From positions 1 to 54,559 of the forward strand of contig NZ_WAKW01000049.1 of assembly GCF_015523155.1 (NCBI RefSeq): DNA of 54,559 nt, read 5' to 3'. Shown in pieces: positions 19,274-30,085 of this stretch (positions within the stretch are counted from its first letter, which is position 1; the number at the start of each line of letters is the position of its first letter). A program made the translations under genes and the position numbers. The notes beneath the pieces were generated by a model. The model did not search any database, was not told the origin of the DNA, and saw only the letters and a program-made list of their open reading frames with translations. The stretch is from Methanothermococcus sp. (GTDB lineage Archaea > AGJL01 > Methanococci > Methanococcales > Methanococcaceae).

Positions 19274-20014
19274 TTATTTAAAAAATTTTACAAATGCATA
19301 TAGATTTGTAAATGGGTGTGGAGGGCATCCTGGGATATATAAATCCACAGGTAATATTTTATCAACCCCGCCAACCACTTCCTCGTTTTCCCTAAATATT
19401 CCTCCCGATATTGCACATGTGCCAACTGCAACAACAAATTTTGGAGAAGGAGTTGCATCGTATGTTTTCATAAGTGCAAGCTCCATATTTTTTGTGATAG
19501 GTCCTGTAACTACAAGACCATCCGCATGTCTTGGTGATGCCACAAATTTAATACCAAACCTGGACAAGTCATAAACTGGTGTATTTAAAACATTTATATC
19601 GGCATCACAGGCATTACAGCCACCAGCACAAACTTCCCTCATATACACGGATTTTCCAAATAATTTTTTTATAGTTTTTAAACTGCTTGTATCTGGTTCT
19701 TTTAAGGTATCTTTTATAATCAAATCTTCCCTTTTTAAGACAAACATCCTATAATCTCTTGTAAATCTTATAAAATTCTGTTTTATGGACTGACATTTAC
19801 CACAAAATAGGCATTTTCCCATATCCAAAGTTCTTTCATCTGGGTTTATTGCATCTGCTGGACATAAAGATGCCACCTTTTGCACATCTTCATCAGATGC
19901 ATTAGGATTTAAAATTGGTCTTCCCCTATATGCCTCAGGGAGCTGTATATTATCGCTGGGAAATTCAACCGTTCTATACCCTTGCCTTATCCTATTGCTA
20001 AGTATGTTGTTCAT
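19274..20014 (-). CDS. Group-4 [NiFe]-hydrogenase-like small subunit (HyfI/NuoB-like) fused to a ferredoxin-type domain
   Basis: CAGGCNACDADI, VGTCAISGG, PGCPPHP (proximal cluster ligands); N-term LCPADAI...CLFCGKC. Confidence 0.9.
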   Translation of the reverse strand: MNNILSNRIRQGYRTVEFPSDNIQLPEAYRGRPILNPNASDEDVQKVASLCPADAINPDERTLDMGKCLFCGKCQSIKQNFIRFTRDYRMFVLKREDLIIKDTLKEPDTSSLKTIKKLFGKSVYMREVCAGGCNACDADINVLNTPVYDLSRFGIKFVASPRHADGLVVTGPITKNMELALMKTYDATPSPKFVVAVGTCAISGGIFRENEEVVGGVDKILPVDLYIPGCPPHPFTNLYAFVKFFK

Positions 20015-20026
20015 ATATACACCTCA

Positions 20027-21637
20027 TTAAAGGTCAAAACCACAGTATGATAGATTAAAACTTTTGTTGCACAGTGGAAAGTCATATATCCCTTCATTTC
20101 TAACCGCTAATTCAAGTGCTGTCCAATTGTGGAATGATGGGTCTTTTATTTTATATCTTATTATATTTCCATTTTCATCGGTAATTATGCAGTGGGAGAG
20201 CTCACCCCTCCAAGCCTCCTCCATAGTTATTATAAAGCTGTTAGGTTTTAATGTAATTTCTTCTAATTTTTTACTATTGCCATTATTATTACTGCTGTTA
20301 TTATTACTGTTAATTTTTAAATCTGAGACTTTAAGAAGACCCATACAAAACTCTATGGAATCGAGTGTTTCATAAAAGTATGTTTTTGCTCTGGAACTAA
20401 CAGCCCCGTCTTTTCTAACCACAAGTTCTATACCGCGGTCGTAAATATTTTTAGCCTTTGAAAAACTCTTCCTTACATCATATTCGATTCCTGAAGCCCT
20501 GCCTGCTGGACCTACAAGACCTATTAACTTGGCTGTTTCTGTATCTACCATACCTGTGTAGTCAAATCTTCCAAGAACTTCTGGGTTATCGAGCATTAGG
20601 TTTCCAACATCAATAACCTCTTTTTTAAGTTTTTCAAACCTTCTAATGAGTTCTACAATATGACTATCACTGAGTTTAAACGGGACTCCAAATGGTTGAA
20701 CTGAGCTCCTGCCAAATCTATTTCCACATATAAATACAAACATATTGAGGAAGTCCCCTCTGATTCTACCATAGTATGATGCAGTCGGTAGATACCCAAC
20801 ATCCCCTGCAAGACCTCCTAAGGTTCCAATATGGTTTGCGATTCTTTCTATTTCTAACAATAACCTTCTATAATTTAATAAAGGTTCATTCGCCACATAA
20901 TCACATAACCCTTCAATAGCTTCTGAAAAACAAATACTGTTTCCTATTACAGTATCTCCTGCCACTGATTCAATTAAAGGAGGTAATATCTTTTTTTTAC
21001 AGGTTATAAGCTGTTTTTCAATGCCCCTGTGCTGATATCCATGCTGTATTTCAAGATTTAAAATAGTTTCACCAATACAGTTAAATCTAAAATGTCCTGG
21101 CTCAATAATTCCAGCATGAACAGGCCCAACTGCAACCTGATGTATTTCTTCTCCTTCGACTTCATAGAATGGGTAATTTCCAGGAATTGGCATAGTGTAA
21201 TCGTTTCCAAATACATCAGGATTTCCAGTATAATTTTTATGATATCTAACAGGTTTAAGCCAAGGGTGATTTTTTGGCACAATTCCAAATTGTTCTGCAA
21301 TTTCTCTTTCAAACATGTGGAATTTAATATCATACTGTGAAAGGGATTCATAAGAATTACCAACTATGGTGCTTATCACATACAATCCGCCGTCATTTCT
21401 TAAAACTGTATATATTTTATAGCTAGTTTTATTTTTATTGTTATTTTCATTATTATTTTTATTGTTGGTTGTATCACCTTTAATTCCATAGCAAGGGACT
21501 GCAAAATGCTGAACAACATATCCTGTTTTTGTAAATTTCAAAATTTTATCTTTAAACTCATCAAAAGTTAATAATGGTATATCTTCAATATTTACAGCAA
21601 CTCCGTTCTCAATTTTTAATAATCCCATTCTATTCAC
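20027..21637 (-). CDS. Hydrogenase-like large subunit (NuoC+NuoD/HyfG-like) lacking Ni-Fe cysteine motifs (Ehr-type)
   Basis: GPVHAGIIEPGHFRF, HGYQHRGIEK, then LIESVAGDTVIGNS where RxCGxC is expected; C-term DFPLCNKSFNLSYCGFDL where DPCxxC is expected. Confidence 0.88.
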   Translation of the reverse strand: MNRMGLLKIENGVAVNIEDIPLLTFDEFKDKILKFTKTGYVVQHFAVPCYGIKGDTTNNKNNNENNNKNKTSYKIYTVLRNDGGLYVISTIVGNSYESLSQYDIKFHMFEREIAEQFGIVPKNHPWLKPVRYHKNYTGNPDVFGNDYTMPIPGNYPFYEVEGEEIHQVAVGPVHAGIIEPGHFRFNCIGETILNLEIQHGYQHRGIEKQLITCKKKILPPLIESVAGDTVIGNSICFSEAIEGLCDYVANEPLLNYRRLLLEIERIANHIGTLGGLAGDVGYLPTASYYGRIRGDFLNMFVFICGNRFGRSSVQPFGVPFKLSDSHIVELIRRFEKLKKEVIDVGNLMLDNPEVLGRFDYTGMVDTETAKLIGLVGPAGRASGIEYDVRKSFSKAKNIYDRGIELVVRKDGAVSSRAKTYFYETLDSIEFCMGLLKVSDLKINSNNNSSNNNGNSKKLEEITLKPNSFIITMEEAWRGELSHCIITDENGNIIRYKIKDPSFHNWTALELAVRNEGIYDFPLCNKSFNLSYCGFDL

Positions 21638-21638
21638 C

Positions 21639-23057
21639 TCAATGCAGTAAAAAATTCAAAACATATTCTTGATAGGGACTAAACATAAGGATAGTTATTA
21701 TAAATGAAAGAAACAATAATATCAAACTTGGACCATATAATCCAAAGCTTTCTTTAAGGGGTTTAACAACCTTATACTCTTTAGATTTGCTATAACATAT
21801 AGATATAATCTTTTTAGAAAATCCTGCAATTACCAATATTAATCCAATTATTAATAACAACCCGACTATATAATGATGTCCTGCAAATGCCCCAAATATT
21901 ATCAACAACTCGCTTAGGAACAGTCCAAGGGGCGGAAATCCTGTGATACCTATGGCACCAAGTGTAAATGCAAATGCAGTTTTTGGCAATATTTTAAAGA
22001 AGTTTGTTATATTTGATATCTCCTTTGTGCCATATTGAAGGAGCATATTTCCAGTAGCTAAGAATAGGGCACATTTGATAAGTGAGTGATTTATCATGTG
22101 AAAAATTGACCCTAAAAACGCAATTCCGCCAATTCCTGCCCCCAATGTGATAATGCCCATATTCTCAATACTTGAATATGCAAGCAATCTTTTATAATCT
22201 TTCTGGACTGGCATAAATGCGGCTGCAACAAATACTGAAAATAAACCAAGAGTTATCATCATACTGTTTGTGATTTCACCCAATCCAAAATGTCCGGCAA
22301 CAGTATCAAATTTGTATATTGGTAAAAATGCACAGTTCAGCAGTGCCCCCGAGAGTAGAGCCGATGCTGGACTTGGAGCCTCACCATGAGCATCTGATAA
22401 CCATATATGCATTGGAGCCAGACCTACCTTTGTTCCATATCCTATAAGTATAAATACAAATCCAATTAAAAACCACATTGGATTTATGGCTCCAGTATAT
22501 GCCATTAGATTAGAGAATAAAAGCCCCGAAATTTGTTCAGGTTGGCTAATTGATTGTAATATAATGAAAGAACCTAACAATGCGAGTGATATTCCAACGG
22601 AGCATGTAATTAGATATTTCCATGTAGCTACAATTGAATCTTTGGTTTTGTGTAGAAATATTAAGGGGGCACTTGAAATTGTTGTGGCTTCAATAGCTAT
22701 CCATGTAAGTATTATATGGTCAGATATTGCTGTTAAACTCATTGCAGATACAAAGAACAACAACATGGAGCTGTAAATATGTTCTGATTCATAGTGAGAG
22801 TTTTTAAGATAATCTATGGAGTAATAGGATACCATTAAAAACAACAATGAAATTAAAGCTAGCACTATTTTTCCAAGGGGTGTAATAAATATATAATTTT
22901 TTAACAAAATCATCTGATTGGGTTCAATGCATATGTATGCCGTAATAATACTTTGGATTATTGCCGTTAAAAAGGGGATATATCTTGTGAAATTTCCCCT
23001 TATAAAGTATGCAATAATGCCTGCCAATGCTGGTATTATAACTACTAATTCATCCAT
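21639..23057 (-). CDS. HyfF/NuoN-like proton-translocating antiporter-like subunit
   Basis: IALEATT-like AIEATTISSAPLIFL, GTKVGLAPMHIWLSDAHGEAPSPASALLSG, RLLAYSSIENMG. Confidence 0.92.
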   Translation of the reverse strand: MDELVVIIPALAGIIAYFIRGNFTRYIPFLTAIIQSIITAYICIEPNQMILLKNYIFITPLGKIVLALISLLFLMVSYYSIDYLKNSHYESEHIYSSMLLFFVSAMSLTAISDHIILTWIAIEATTISSAPLIFLHKTKDSIVATWKYLITCSVGISLALLGSFIILQSISQPEQISGLLFSNLMAYTGAINPMWFLIGFVFILIGYGTKVGLAPMHIWLSDAHGEAPSPASALLSGALLNCAFLPIYKFDTVAGHFGLGEITNSMMITLGLFSVFVAAAFMPVQKDYKRLLAYSSIENMGIITLGAGIGGIAFLGSIFHMINHSLIKCALFLATGNMLLQYGTKEISNITNFFKILPKTAFAFTLGAIGITGFPPLGLFLSELLIIFGAFAGHHYIVGLLLIIGLILVIAGFSKKIISICYSKSKEYKVVKPLKESFGLYGPSLILLFLSFIITILMFSPYQEYVLNFLLH

Positions 23058-23115
23058 ATTATACGCCTCTATTATTTAGCCTCTATTTATTTAATATAAT
23101 ATATATAGCCATTTT

Positions 23116-23745
23116 TTATTTTCGATACTCATTTGGACTATATAGTTTGTTAATTTGGTTAATTAATATTGTCATAAGCATTACACAGATGAGAACATCC
23201 AGAAGTATTCCAAATTCAACAACATACTGCATGTTTTTCCCAATCATTAAGCCCACAATAGATATTCCATTTTCAAGCATTAAGTACGATGATACCTGAG
23301 TGATTGCCTTTTTTCTAGCCATTAAAAGGAACAGTGCGGGAATTATTAATGCCATCCCTCCAATAAACAGTAGTTTTTTTGATATATCGAAATCTAAATA
23401 TCCCGACCATATATATAGTATCGAGATAACTATTAATCCGAAGAATAGAGACGCTTTATATCCTATCAATGGATTGAGTTCTCGTTTTAAATTTCCCCTT
23501 CTTGTGGTATATATAAGAAAACTTGGTATAAAGAAAGACCTTATAACTAAAGTACTTATGGCTATTATTAAACCATATGTTGTTATTTCTCCACCTCCAA
23601 GAACTATTGTTAGAGTTGATACTAAAAAACTTTGAAGGGCTATAATTTTAACCAGGGAGAATAATCTATGGGTATATAATGCAAATAATACCGTTCCAAT
23701 TATAAGTGCAATAATTAATTTTTGATAATATAATATTTCAATCAT
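23116..23745 (-). CDS. HyfE/HyfE-like membrane subunit (MrpC/NuoK-related)
   Basis: Position between HyfF- and HyfC-like genes; multi-TM; VSSYLMLENGISIVGLMI, LLDVLICVMLMTILINQI. Confidence 0.85.
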   Translation of the reverse strand: MIEILYYQKLIIALIIGTVLFALYTHRLFSLVKIIALQSFLVSTLTIVLGGGEITTYGLIIAISTLVIRSFFIPSFLIYTTRRGNLKRELNPLIGYKASLFFGLIVISILYIWSGYLDFDISKKLLFIGGMALIIPALFLLMARKKAITQVSSYLMLENGISIVGLMIGKNMQYVVEFGILLDVLICVMLMTILINQINKLYSPNEYRK

Positions 23746-24659
23746 TATTTCACCCCTATGGAGAATATTAAAGCAAGTGTGGCAATGGCAAATGATGATA
23801 TTAGAAATGTTGTATTTCTTGGAAGTTTATATCTAACACTAATTGATTCAAGAAGTCCTAATGCAGATGCTACTATAAACAATCCAACTATGAATATTAA
23901 ATAATTCAGAGCTCCTATATTGTAGTCTACTGGAAATATTAATCTTGAAAGTACCCCTCCAAAAAACAGGAATTTTAGAAATGATCCAAATTCCATCAAC
24001 CCTAAATCAGGACCACTGTTATCGAGAATCATTACTTCGTGAATCATGGTTAATTCAAGGTGTGTATCTGGGTCATCTATTGGTTTTCTTGCGTTTTCCA
24101 CAATTAATATCATAAATATAACGATTATGGACATTATAGCAAATATTCCTGCCTGATGCCATAAAATCTGAGCTCCAATATTTCCTAAAAATCCCATTAA
24201 ACTCGGAACTCCTGTAAGTTTTACCGCCAATATAAATGTCATAAATAAAGAACCCTCTGCCAAGAATGACATAAATGCCTCTCTACTGGCACCCATTCCT
24301 TCAAATGATGAGGCTGTGTTTAGTGAGCTTAGTAATAAAAAAAACCTACTTAATGCAAATAGATATACCACTACAATAAAGTCATAGTTAAATGAAATTA
24401 CTGGTTTTTCTCCTGCAATTGGAAAGAATAAAAGTGCCAGTAAGTAGGTAATTATTATAATTAGTGGTGCAAATCTGAATATCCATGTGGTGCTTTTGCT
24501 ATACACCAACTCCTTTTTTAAGAATCTTATCAAGTCGTAGTATTTGATAAATAATGAAGGTCCTTTTTTACCCACAGATACTGCCTTTATTTTATCAATT
24601 ACAGCTGGAAACAGCGGAGCAAGTGAAACGGTGAGAATATAGTATATTATAGATTCCAT
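23745..24659 (-). CDS. HyfC/NuoH-like membrane subunit
   Basis: GKKGPSLFIKYYDLIRFLKKE, ENARKPIDDPDTHLELTMIHEVMILDNSGPDLG. Confidence 0.92.
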   Translation of the reverse strand: MESIIYYILTVSLAPLFPAVIDKIKAVSVGKKGPSLFIKYYDLIRFLKKELVYSKSTTWIFRFAPLIIIITYLLALLFFPIAGEKPVISFNYDFIVVVYLFALSRFFLLLSSLNTASSFEGMGASREAFMSFLAEGSLFMTFILAVKLTGVPSLMGFLGNIGAQILWHQAGIFAIMSIIVIFMILIVENARKPIDDPDTHLELTMIHEVMILDNSGPDLGLMEFGSFLKFLFFGGVLSRLIFPVDYNIGALNYLIFIVGLFIVASALGLLESISVRYKLPRNTTFLISSFAIATLALIFSIGVK

Positions 24660-24660
24660 C

Positions 24661-26778
24661 CTACCACCTTATCAAATAAATGTATGCTAAAAGGACCGAT
24701 ATTAATACTATTACATAACCCATATAGTAGTTAAAGTTTCCATCTTTAAGGTATCTTAGCAACAACAATCCATATGAAATCGGTTTCACAAGTAATAATT
24801 CAAACACTGCTTCAGCCAAGTCTTTACTCTCTGAGTGATATTTGGCTTTACTTGGAAATATTCCCTCAACAGGTTTTTCATGGAGTTTTATAATTACAAA
24901 TGGTTTGAAGAATTCCACTATGGGACTGGCGTAGGATGATGCAGTATATTGCATTTTTGCAGTTGGAGCACTATAACCACAATCCCATGTATATCCATCA
25001 ACAGTTTTAGTTCTATATATTAAAGCTCTTATTACTACCAATATTGAAATAAGTGCTATTAATATTAAGTAAATTTCCGTTAGCTTTGGAAATACCGATA
25101 GTTGAGAACATGTTATTTCTACAAGATTTAAATTCTGTGCTATTTTTGTAATTGAATATACAAAGAATGTTGGAAGAATACCTATAATCACACAGATTAA
25201 AGCCAATATTATTTGAGGAATTCTCATGGAATATGGGGATTCTTTGGCATTGGCAGATGCCTTAGTTTTAGGTTCTCCCAAGAAAGATATTCCCAATACC
25301 TTGGTAAAACATGCCGTCGCAAGACCTCCTATAAGTGCCAGTGCAATGATGCCAAATGTGGATGCCGTTAATAGTCCAATCGAACTGTTAAGTCCGTTGA
25401 AACCACCCATATATATTAAGAGCTCACTTACAAACCCATTAAATGGAGGTATTCCAGATATTGCAAGAGAACCTATAAGGAAAGCCAAGCTTGTTGTAGG
25501 CATTCTTTTCATTAAACCTCCCATCTCTTCCAAAGAGTGTGTTCCTGTGGATTTTATCACAGCGCCAGCGCCCATAAATAGCAATGATTTAAATAGGGCG
25601 TGATTTAGAACGTGGAGGAGAGCTCCTGCAAATCCCAATAAGGCTATGGTTTCATTGTTATAATATTTTCCAATTAATCCAATACCCAATCCTATTAATA
25701 TAATTCCTATGTTTTCGACACTATGGTATGCAAGTAGTCTTTTAATGTCGTGTTGGGCAAGGGCATAAACCACTCCAAGAATTCCAGATAATATGCCCAA
25801 TATTAATATCAAATATCCAATGTAAATATTATTTATTCCAAGAAGCAATAAAAGCATGATAATTCCATAAATACCCATTTTAATCATGACACCAGACATT
25901 ACTGCTGAAACATGACTTGGTGCCACAGGATGTGCATACGGTAACCATGAGTGAAATGGAAATACCCCAGCTTTTGATGCAAAACCTATAAATCCAAGGA
26001 GAAATACTGCCATTTTTACGATATCAGGCATACTGGAAAAATGGTCAAAACTAATAGAGCCTGTGCTCATATATGCCAAGGCAAATGATGCGAATATGAA
26101 CATTCCTCCTGCATGAGTATATATCAAATAAATATAACCTGATTTTTTAACTTCCTCTTTGAATCCGTCAAACATAACTAGTAAGAATGATGAAATGGAC
26201 ATTAATTCCCAAAATAATAAGAAAATAATACTGTTGTTTGATATTGTAACTCCAACCATTGAAGCTACAAGAACTGCAAAGTTTAAATACTGAAATCCTA
26301 TTGCCAATTTTCTTTTTTTGTCATCCATATATCCATAGCTGTAAATTGCAGCCATTATTGAAACCAATAGCACGACAGCTGAAAAAAACATTGAGATTGG
26401 ATCTATTTTAAAACTCAATGGAATTAAATACCCCATTAGATATGTAAGTTCATAGGTTTTGTTATTTAATATAATAGTTATGGCGTATATACACCCCAAT
26501 AGAGAACCTACTGAGATGGTTAATATAGATATTATTCTTGATAAATTAAACCATTTCGAAAATAAAACACCCAATAAACCGCCCAACATAATAATAGCCA
26601 TACTTAGAATTATGGTGCTATGTGGTAGTATATCTCCATATTCAACTCCACTTGTCATGCCTATACCTGAGTTTGCCATTGCAGGAGATATAAAAATTAA
26701 TACCACAGATAAACACAAAAAATACATTAATTTTTTCTTTATATCTAATTTTGCTCTATTATATATCATAACAATCAC
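24661..26778 (-). CDS. HyfB/NuoL-like proton-translocating antiporter-like subunit, first gene of the operon
   Basis: WELMSISSFLLVMFDG, SKAGVFPFHSWLPYAHPVAPSHVSAVMSGVMIKMGIYG, RLLAYHSVENIGII. Confidence 0.92.
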   Translation of the reverse strand: MIVMIYNRAKLDIKKKLMYFLCLSVVLIFISPAMANSGIGMTSGVEYGDILPHSTIILSMAIIMLGGLLGVLFSKWFNLSRIISILTISVGSLLGCIYAITIILNNKTYELTYLMGYLIPLSFKIDPISMFFSAVVLLVSIMAAIYSYGYMDDKKRKLAIGFQYLNFAVLVASMVGVTISNNSIIFLLFWELMSISSFLLVMFDGFKEEVKKSGYIYLIYTHAGGMFIFASFALAYMSTGSISFDHFSSMPDIVKMAVFLLGFIGFASKAGVFPFHSWLPYAHPVAPSHVSAVMSGVMIKMGIYGIIMLLLLLGINNIYIGYLILILGILSGILGVVYALAQHDIKRLLAYHSVENIGIILIGLGIGLIGKYYNNETIALLGFAGALLHVLNHALFKSLLFMGAGAVIKSTGTHSLEEMGGLMKRMPTTSLAFLIGSLAISGIPPFNGFVSELLIYMGGFNGLNSSIGLLTASTFGIIALALIGGLATACFTKVLGISFLGEPKTKASANAKESPYSMRIPQIILALICVIIGILPTFFVYSITKIAQNLNLVEITCSQLSVFPKLTEIYLILIALISILVVIRALIYRTKTVDGYTWDCGYSAPTAKMQYTASSYASPIVEFFKPFVIIKLHEKPVEGIFPSKAKYHSESKDLAEAVFELLLVKPISYGLLLLRYLKDGNFNYYMGYVIVLISVLLAYIYLIRW

Positions 26779-26923
26779 TTTTTTTAGTTATAAGTTTGAA
26801 TGGATTAGATATCGTTATATTATGTAATATATAAGTGTTTTGGAAGTTAAAATATGTTTATAATATTTAAACAAAAGTTTATACGTTTAACTAAATTCAA
26901 ATAATAAATAAAAATTAAAAATA

Positions 26924-29647
26924 TTATTTGATTATGGCGATTCCATCAACTAATCCATCTATATCCATAGTTTCTACAATTTTCCCTTTATTTAACAGGG
27001 CTCTCTTAACGCTCTTAATATGTTCCTTTGTCAATAACCCAAATTCTGTTTCAAGTCCCTCATTTAGTATTTTTTCAATGGTTTCTTCATCTGCATCTTT
27101 TATGAAGTCCATGACTTTTTTGGAGTCCTTTTTGAACTCTGGACCTATTTTTGATTTGTTTGGAATAACTTCAACAATTTTCTGCTCCAATTCTGGCTTT
27201 CCGTTTATTATATTCAATTCCTTTATATTCAGAGCTCCCTTTATATCACCAACTACCTTCAATATTCCTTCGTATTCATTTTCATCTAAAACATAGATTT
27301 CAACATTTTTGAGCTCAGCATTTAAAGGCATACCTTTATTGGATTTGTATCTTCTTATGGAAGCTACGGTGTTTTTGGCAATTTCTCCAATGTATTCATT
27401 TTCTTCATTTATTAAGTTTTCATCAATTACACACCACGATGTGTGGAGATTATCTACTTTATAAATATCTCCAACAATATCTGCGAAATGTGGTGCAAAT
27501 GGAGCCATAAGTTTTAGTGTATTTGTAATTACAGTGTATAGTGTATATTGTGCGTTGAATTTGCTTATTTTTGCCTCTCCTGTGTCTTCTTTATTATACA
27601 ATCTATATTTTACCATTTCAATATAGTTGTCGCAGAATTCATGCCATACAAATTTTTGAATATCCGCTATTGTGTTGAATTTGTAGTTTTCCAAATCTTC
27701 GCTCACTTTTTTGATTAATTTGTTTAATTTACTTAATATCCACAAATCCACAGGGTTGTTTAGATTTACGCAGTTGCATGAATTAGGAACATCACCTTCT
27801 TCGCCACCTAAATTTAATTTCACCTTTGAATCATTTATAATATTTTTAATGGCATCAATTGTTTCATCGTCTAAATTCATCTTTGCGAATCTTGAAGCAT
27901 TCCAGAACTTTCTTAAAAACCTGTATCCATAATCAACTTCCTTCCATGCAAATGGAACATCGTTTCCAAGGGTGCTGTTAGCCGCCCACAACCTTAAAGC
28001 ATCTGAACCGTAGTTTTTTGTTATCTCAAATGGTTCTACAATGTTTCCCCTACTTTTACTCATTTTATATCCATCTTCACCAAACACCATTCCGTTTATA
28101 ACTATTTCATCCCATGGCTTTTTATCAGTCAATGCTATGGATTTTATAATTGTGTAGAATGCCCATGTTCTTATAATATCGTGCCCCTGCGGTCTGAGTT
28201 GAACTGGGTAGTGGGATTTGAAAAACTCCTCATCATCCATCCATCCTGCTATTACCATTGGAGTGATAGATGAATCCATCCAGGTATCCAATACATCTGT
28301 TTCAGGAATTAAATTTTTATTTCCGCATTTGCAAGTGTATGGACATTCTTTTGTTGGGTCAATTGGAAGGTCTTCCTCCTTAGCCACGATTATTTCTCCA
28401 CAATCTGGACAATACCATACTGGAATAGGTGTGGCAAATAACCTCTGCCTACTTATGCACCAATCCCAATCCATGTCGTCAATCCACTGCAATAATCTTG
28501 TTTTCATATGTTCAGGTATCCATTTAATTTCATTTGTTGCCTGCTTAACTTTTGGCAATAGTTTTTTAACATTTACAAACCACTGGTCGCCAACAATGAT
28601 TTCAATAGGTGTTTTACATCTCCAACATACCCCTACATTCTGCTTCAATGGTTCTTGTTTTATTAAATATCCTTCGTTTTTAAGGTCTTCAATTATCTGC
28701 TTTCTTGCATCTTCTGTTTTCATACCTGCATATTTTCCACAAATTTCGGAGAGCTCACCCTTTTCATTAATGGCCTTTTTAACTTCAAGACCATGTCTAT
28801 TTACCCAGACAACATCTGTCTTATCTCCGAAGGTACATACCATTACAACCCCAGTTCCAAATTCCTTTTCAACATCCTTATCAGGATATACCTTAACCTC
28901 CTGATTAAATAACGGAACTTTTACAGTTTTTCCAACAACATCCTTATACCTCTCATCCTCTGGATGCACCACAATACCAACACATGCTGCTAATAATTCT
29001 GGTCTTGATGTTGCTATTTCCAAATATTTGTTTTCATCTTCACTGTATGGGAATTTTATGTAGTTCAGTTTGGAAGTTCTTTCCTTATAATCTACCTCTG
29101 CAAAGGCAATTGCAGTTTGACATCTTGGACACCAATTTACGGGGTGTTTTCCTCTATATATTAAACCCTTTTTATACATTCTTACAAATGCAGTTTGAGA
29201 TTTTTTAACATAATCTGGGTTCATTGTTATATACTCCCTATCCCAATCTATTGAAATACCAAGGGATTTAACCTGCTCTCTCATTTTTTTTATATTTTCC
29301 TCTGTGAGTTCTATACATAGTTTTCTAAATTCATGTCTATCAATGTCTGATTTTGTAATGCCGTAGATTTCTTCAACCTTAACTTCTGTTGGGAGCCCGT
29401 GGCAATCCCATCCCTGCGGAAATAACACATCGTAGTTGTTCATTCTTTTGAATCTTGCTATAATATCCATATATGTCCAGTTTAAAGCATGTCCCAAATG
29501 CATCCTTCCAGTTGGATATGGCGGTGGCGTATCTATAATGTATGGCGGTCGTTTTTCATCGTTTTTGAATTTATAAATTTTGTTTTTTTCCCATTTCTTT
29601 TGAATCTCTTTTTCTAATTCGATAGAATATTCCTTAGGCATTTCCAT
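26924..29647 (-). CDS. valS: Valyl-tRNA synthetase
   Basis: [16 protein letters not shown] (HIGH), [23 protein letters not shown] (KMSKS). Confidence 0.97.
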   Translation of the reverse strand: MEMPKEYSIELEKEIQKKWEKNKIYKFKNDEKRPPYIIDTPPPYPTGRMHLGHALNWTYMDIIARFKRMNNYDVLFPQGWDCHGLPTEVKVEEIYGITKSDIDRHEFRKLCIELTEENIKKMREQVKSLGISIDWDREYITMNPDYVKKSQTAFVRMYKKGLIYRGKHPVNWCPRCQTAIAFAEVDYKERTSKLNYIKFPYSEDENKYLEIATSRPELLAACVGIVVHPEDERYKDVVGKTVKVPLFNQEVKVYPDKDVEKEFGTGVVMVCTFGDKTDVVWVNRHGLEVKKAINEKGELSEICGKYAGMKTEDARKQIIEDLKNEGYLIKQEPLKQNVGVCWRCKTPIEIIVGDQWFVNVKKLLPKVKQATNEIKWIPEHMKTRLLQWIDDMDWDWCISRQRLFATPIPVWYCPDCGEIIVAKEEDLPIDPTKECPYTCKCGNKNLIPETDVLDTWMDSSITPMVIAGWMDDEEFFKSHYPVQLRPQGHDIIRTWAFYTIIKSIALTDKKPWDEIVINGMVFGEDGYKMSKSRGNIVEPFEITKNYGSDALRLWAANSTLGNDVPFAWKEVDYGYRFLRKFWNASRFAKMNLDDETIDAIKNIINDSKVKLNLGGEEGDVPNSCNCVNLNNPVDLWILSKLNKLIKKVSEDLENYKFNTIADIQKFVWHEFCDNYIEMVKYRLYNKEDTGEAKISKFNAQYTLYTVITNTLKLMAPFAPHFADIVGDIYKVDNLHTSWCVIDENLINEENEYIGEIAKNTVASIRRYKSNKGMPLNAELKNVEIYVLDENEYEGILKVVGDIKGALNIKELNIINGKPELEQKIVEVIPNKSKIGPEFKKDSKKVMDFIKDADEETIEKILNEGLETEFGLLTKEHIKSVKRALLNKGKIVETMDIDGLVDGIAIIK

Positions 29648-29777
29648 TTTTTCCCTCTTATATCCATACGGTGCTATAAAATAAAATATTTCAAAAAGAT
29701 TATATTTTCTATATTATATAAAAATAAAATATATTTTTAACTTTATTGCTATATACTATACTAAATAATAATAATAA

Positions 29778-29796
29778 CCGAAAAGTATATATATAT
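29778..29796 (+). promoter_or_regulatory. BRE/TATA promoter of tRNA-Leu
   Basis: CCGAAAAGTATATATATG 32-50 nt upstream of tRNA-Leu 5' end. Confidence 0.6.
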
Positions 29797-29827
29797 GTTT
29801 TTAATATGTAATGATGCAAGTAATTGA

Positions 29828-29915
29828 GCAGGGGTTGCCAAGCCTGGCCAACGGCGCTGGACTTAAGATCCAGTCCCATAGGGGTTCGGGGGTTCAAATC
29901 CCCTCCCCTGCACCA
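29828..29915 (+). tRNA. tRNA-Leu(TAA), CCA end encoded
   Basis: GCAGGGGTTGCC...CTGGACTTAAGATCCAG...long variable arm...GGGTTCAAATCCCCTCCCCTGCACCA. Confidence 0.95.
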
Positions 29916-30085
29916 TTTTTATATTAGGCAATTATATTTATTAATTTATATATTATTTTTAGGTTCAAAACGGATTTTTTATTTAAGTTAATATTTATTA
30001 ATTAAAATATATTAATTAATATTTTTATTAACAGAAAATTTTTAAATACAATATCTATAATATTTATTATCAATAAGGGGATATT

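Noticed and set aside
21058-21363. Minus-strand 101-aa ORF inside the Hyf-like large-subunit gene
   Set aside because: Same-strand out-of-frame ORF within a gene whose main frame is clearly conserved.
28218-28904. 228-aa plus-strand ORF
   Set aside because: Entirely antisense to valS, which has intact HIGH/KMSKS motifs; no recognisable domain.
29709-29897. Minus-strand 62-aa ORF
   Set aside because: Overlaps the tRNA-Leu gene and its promoter on the opposite strand.
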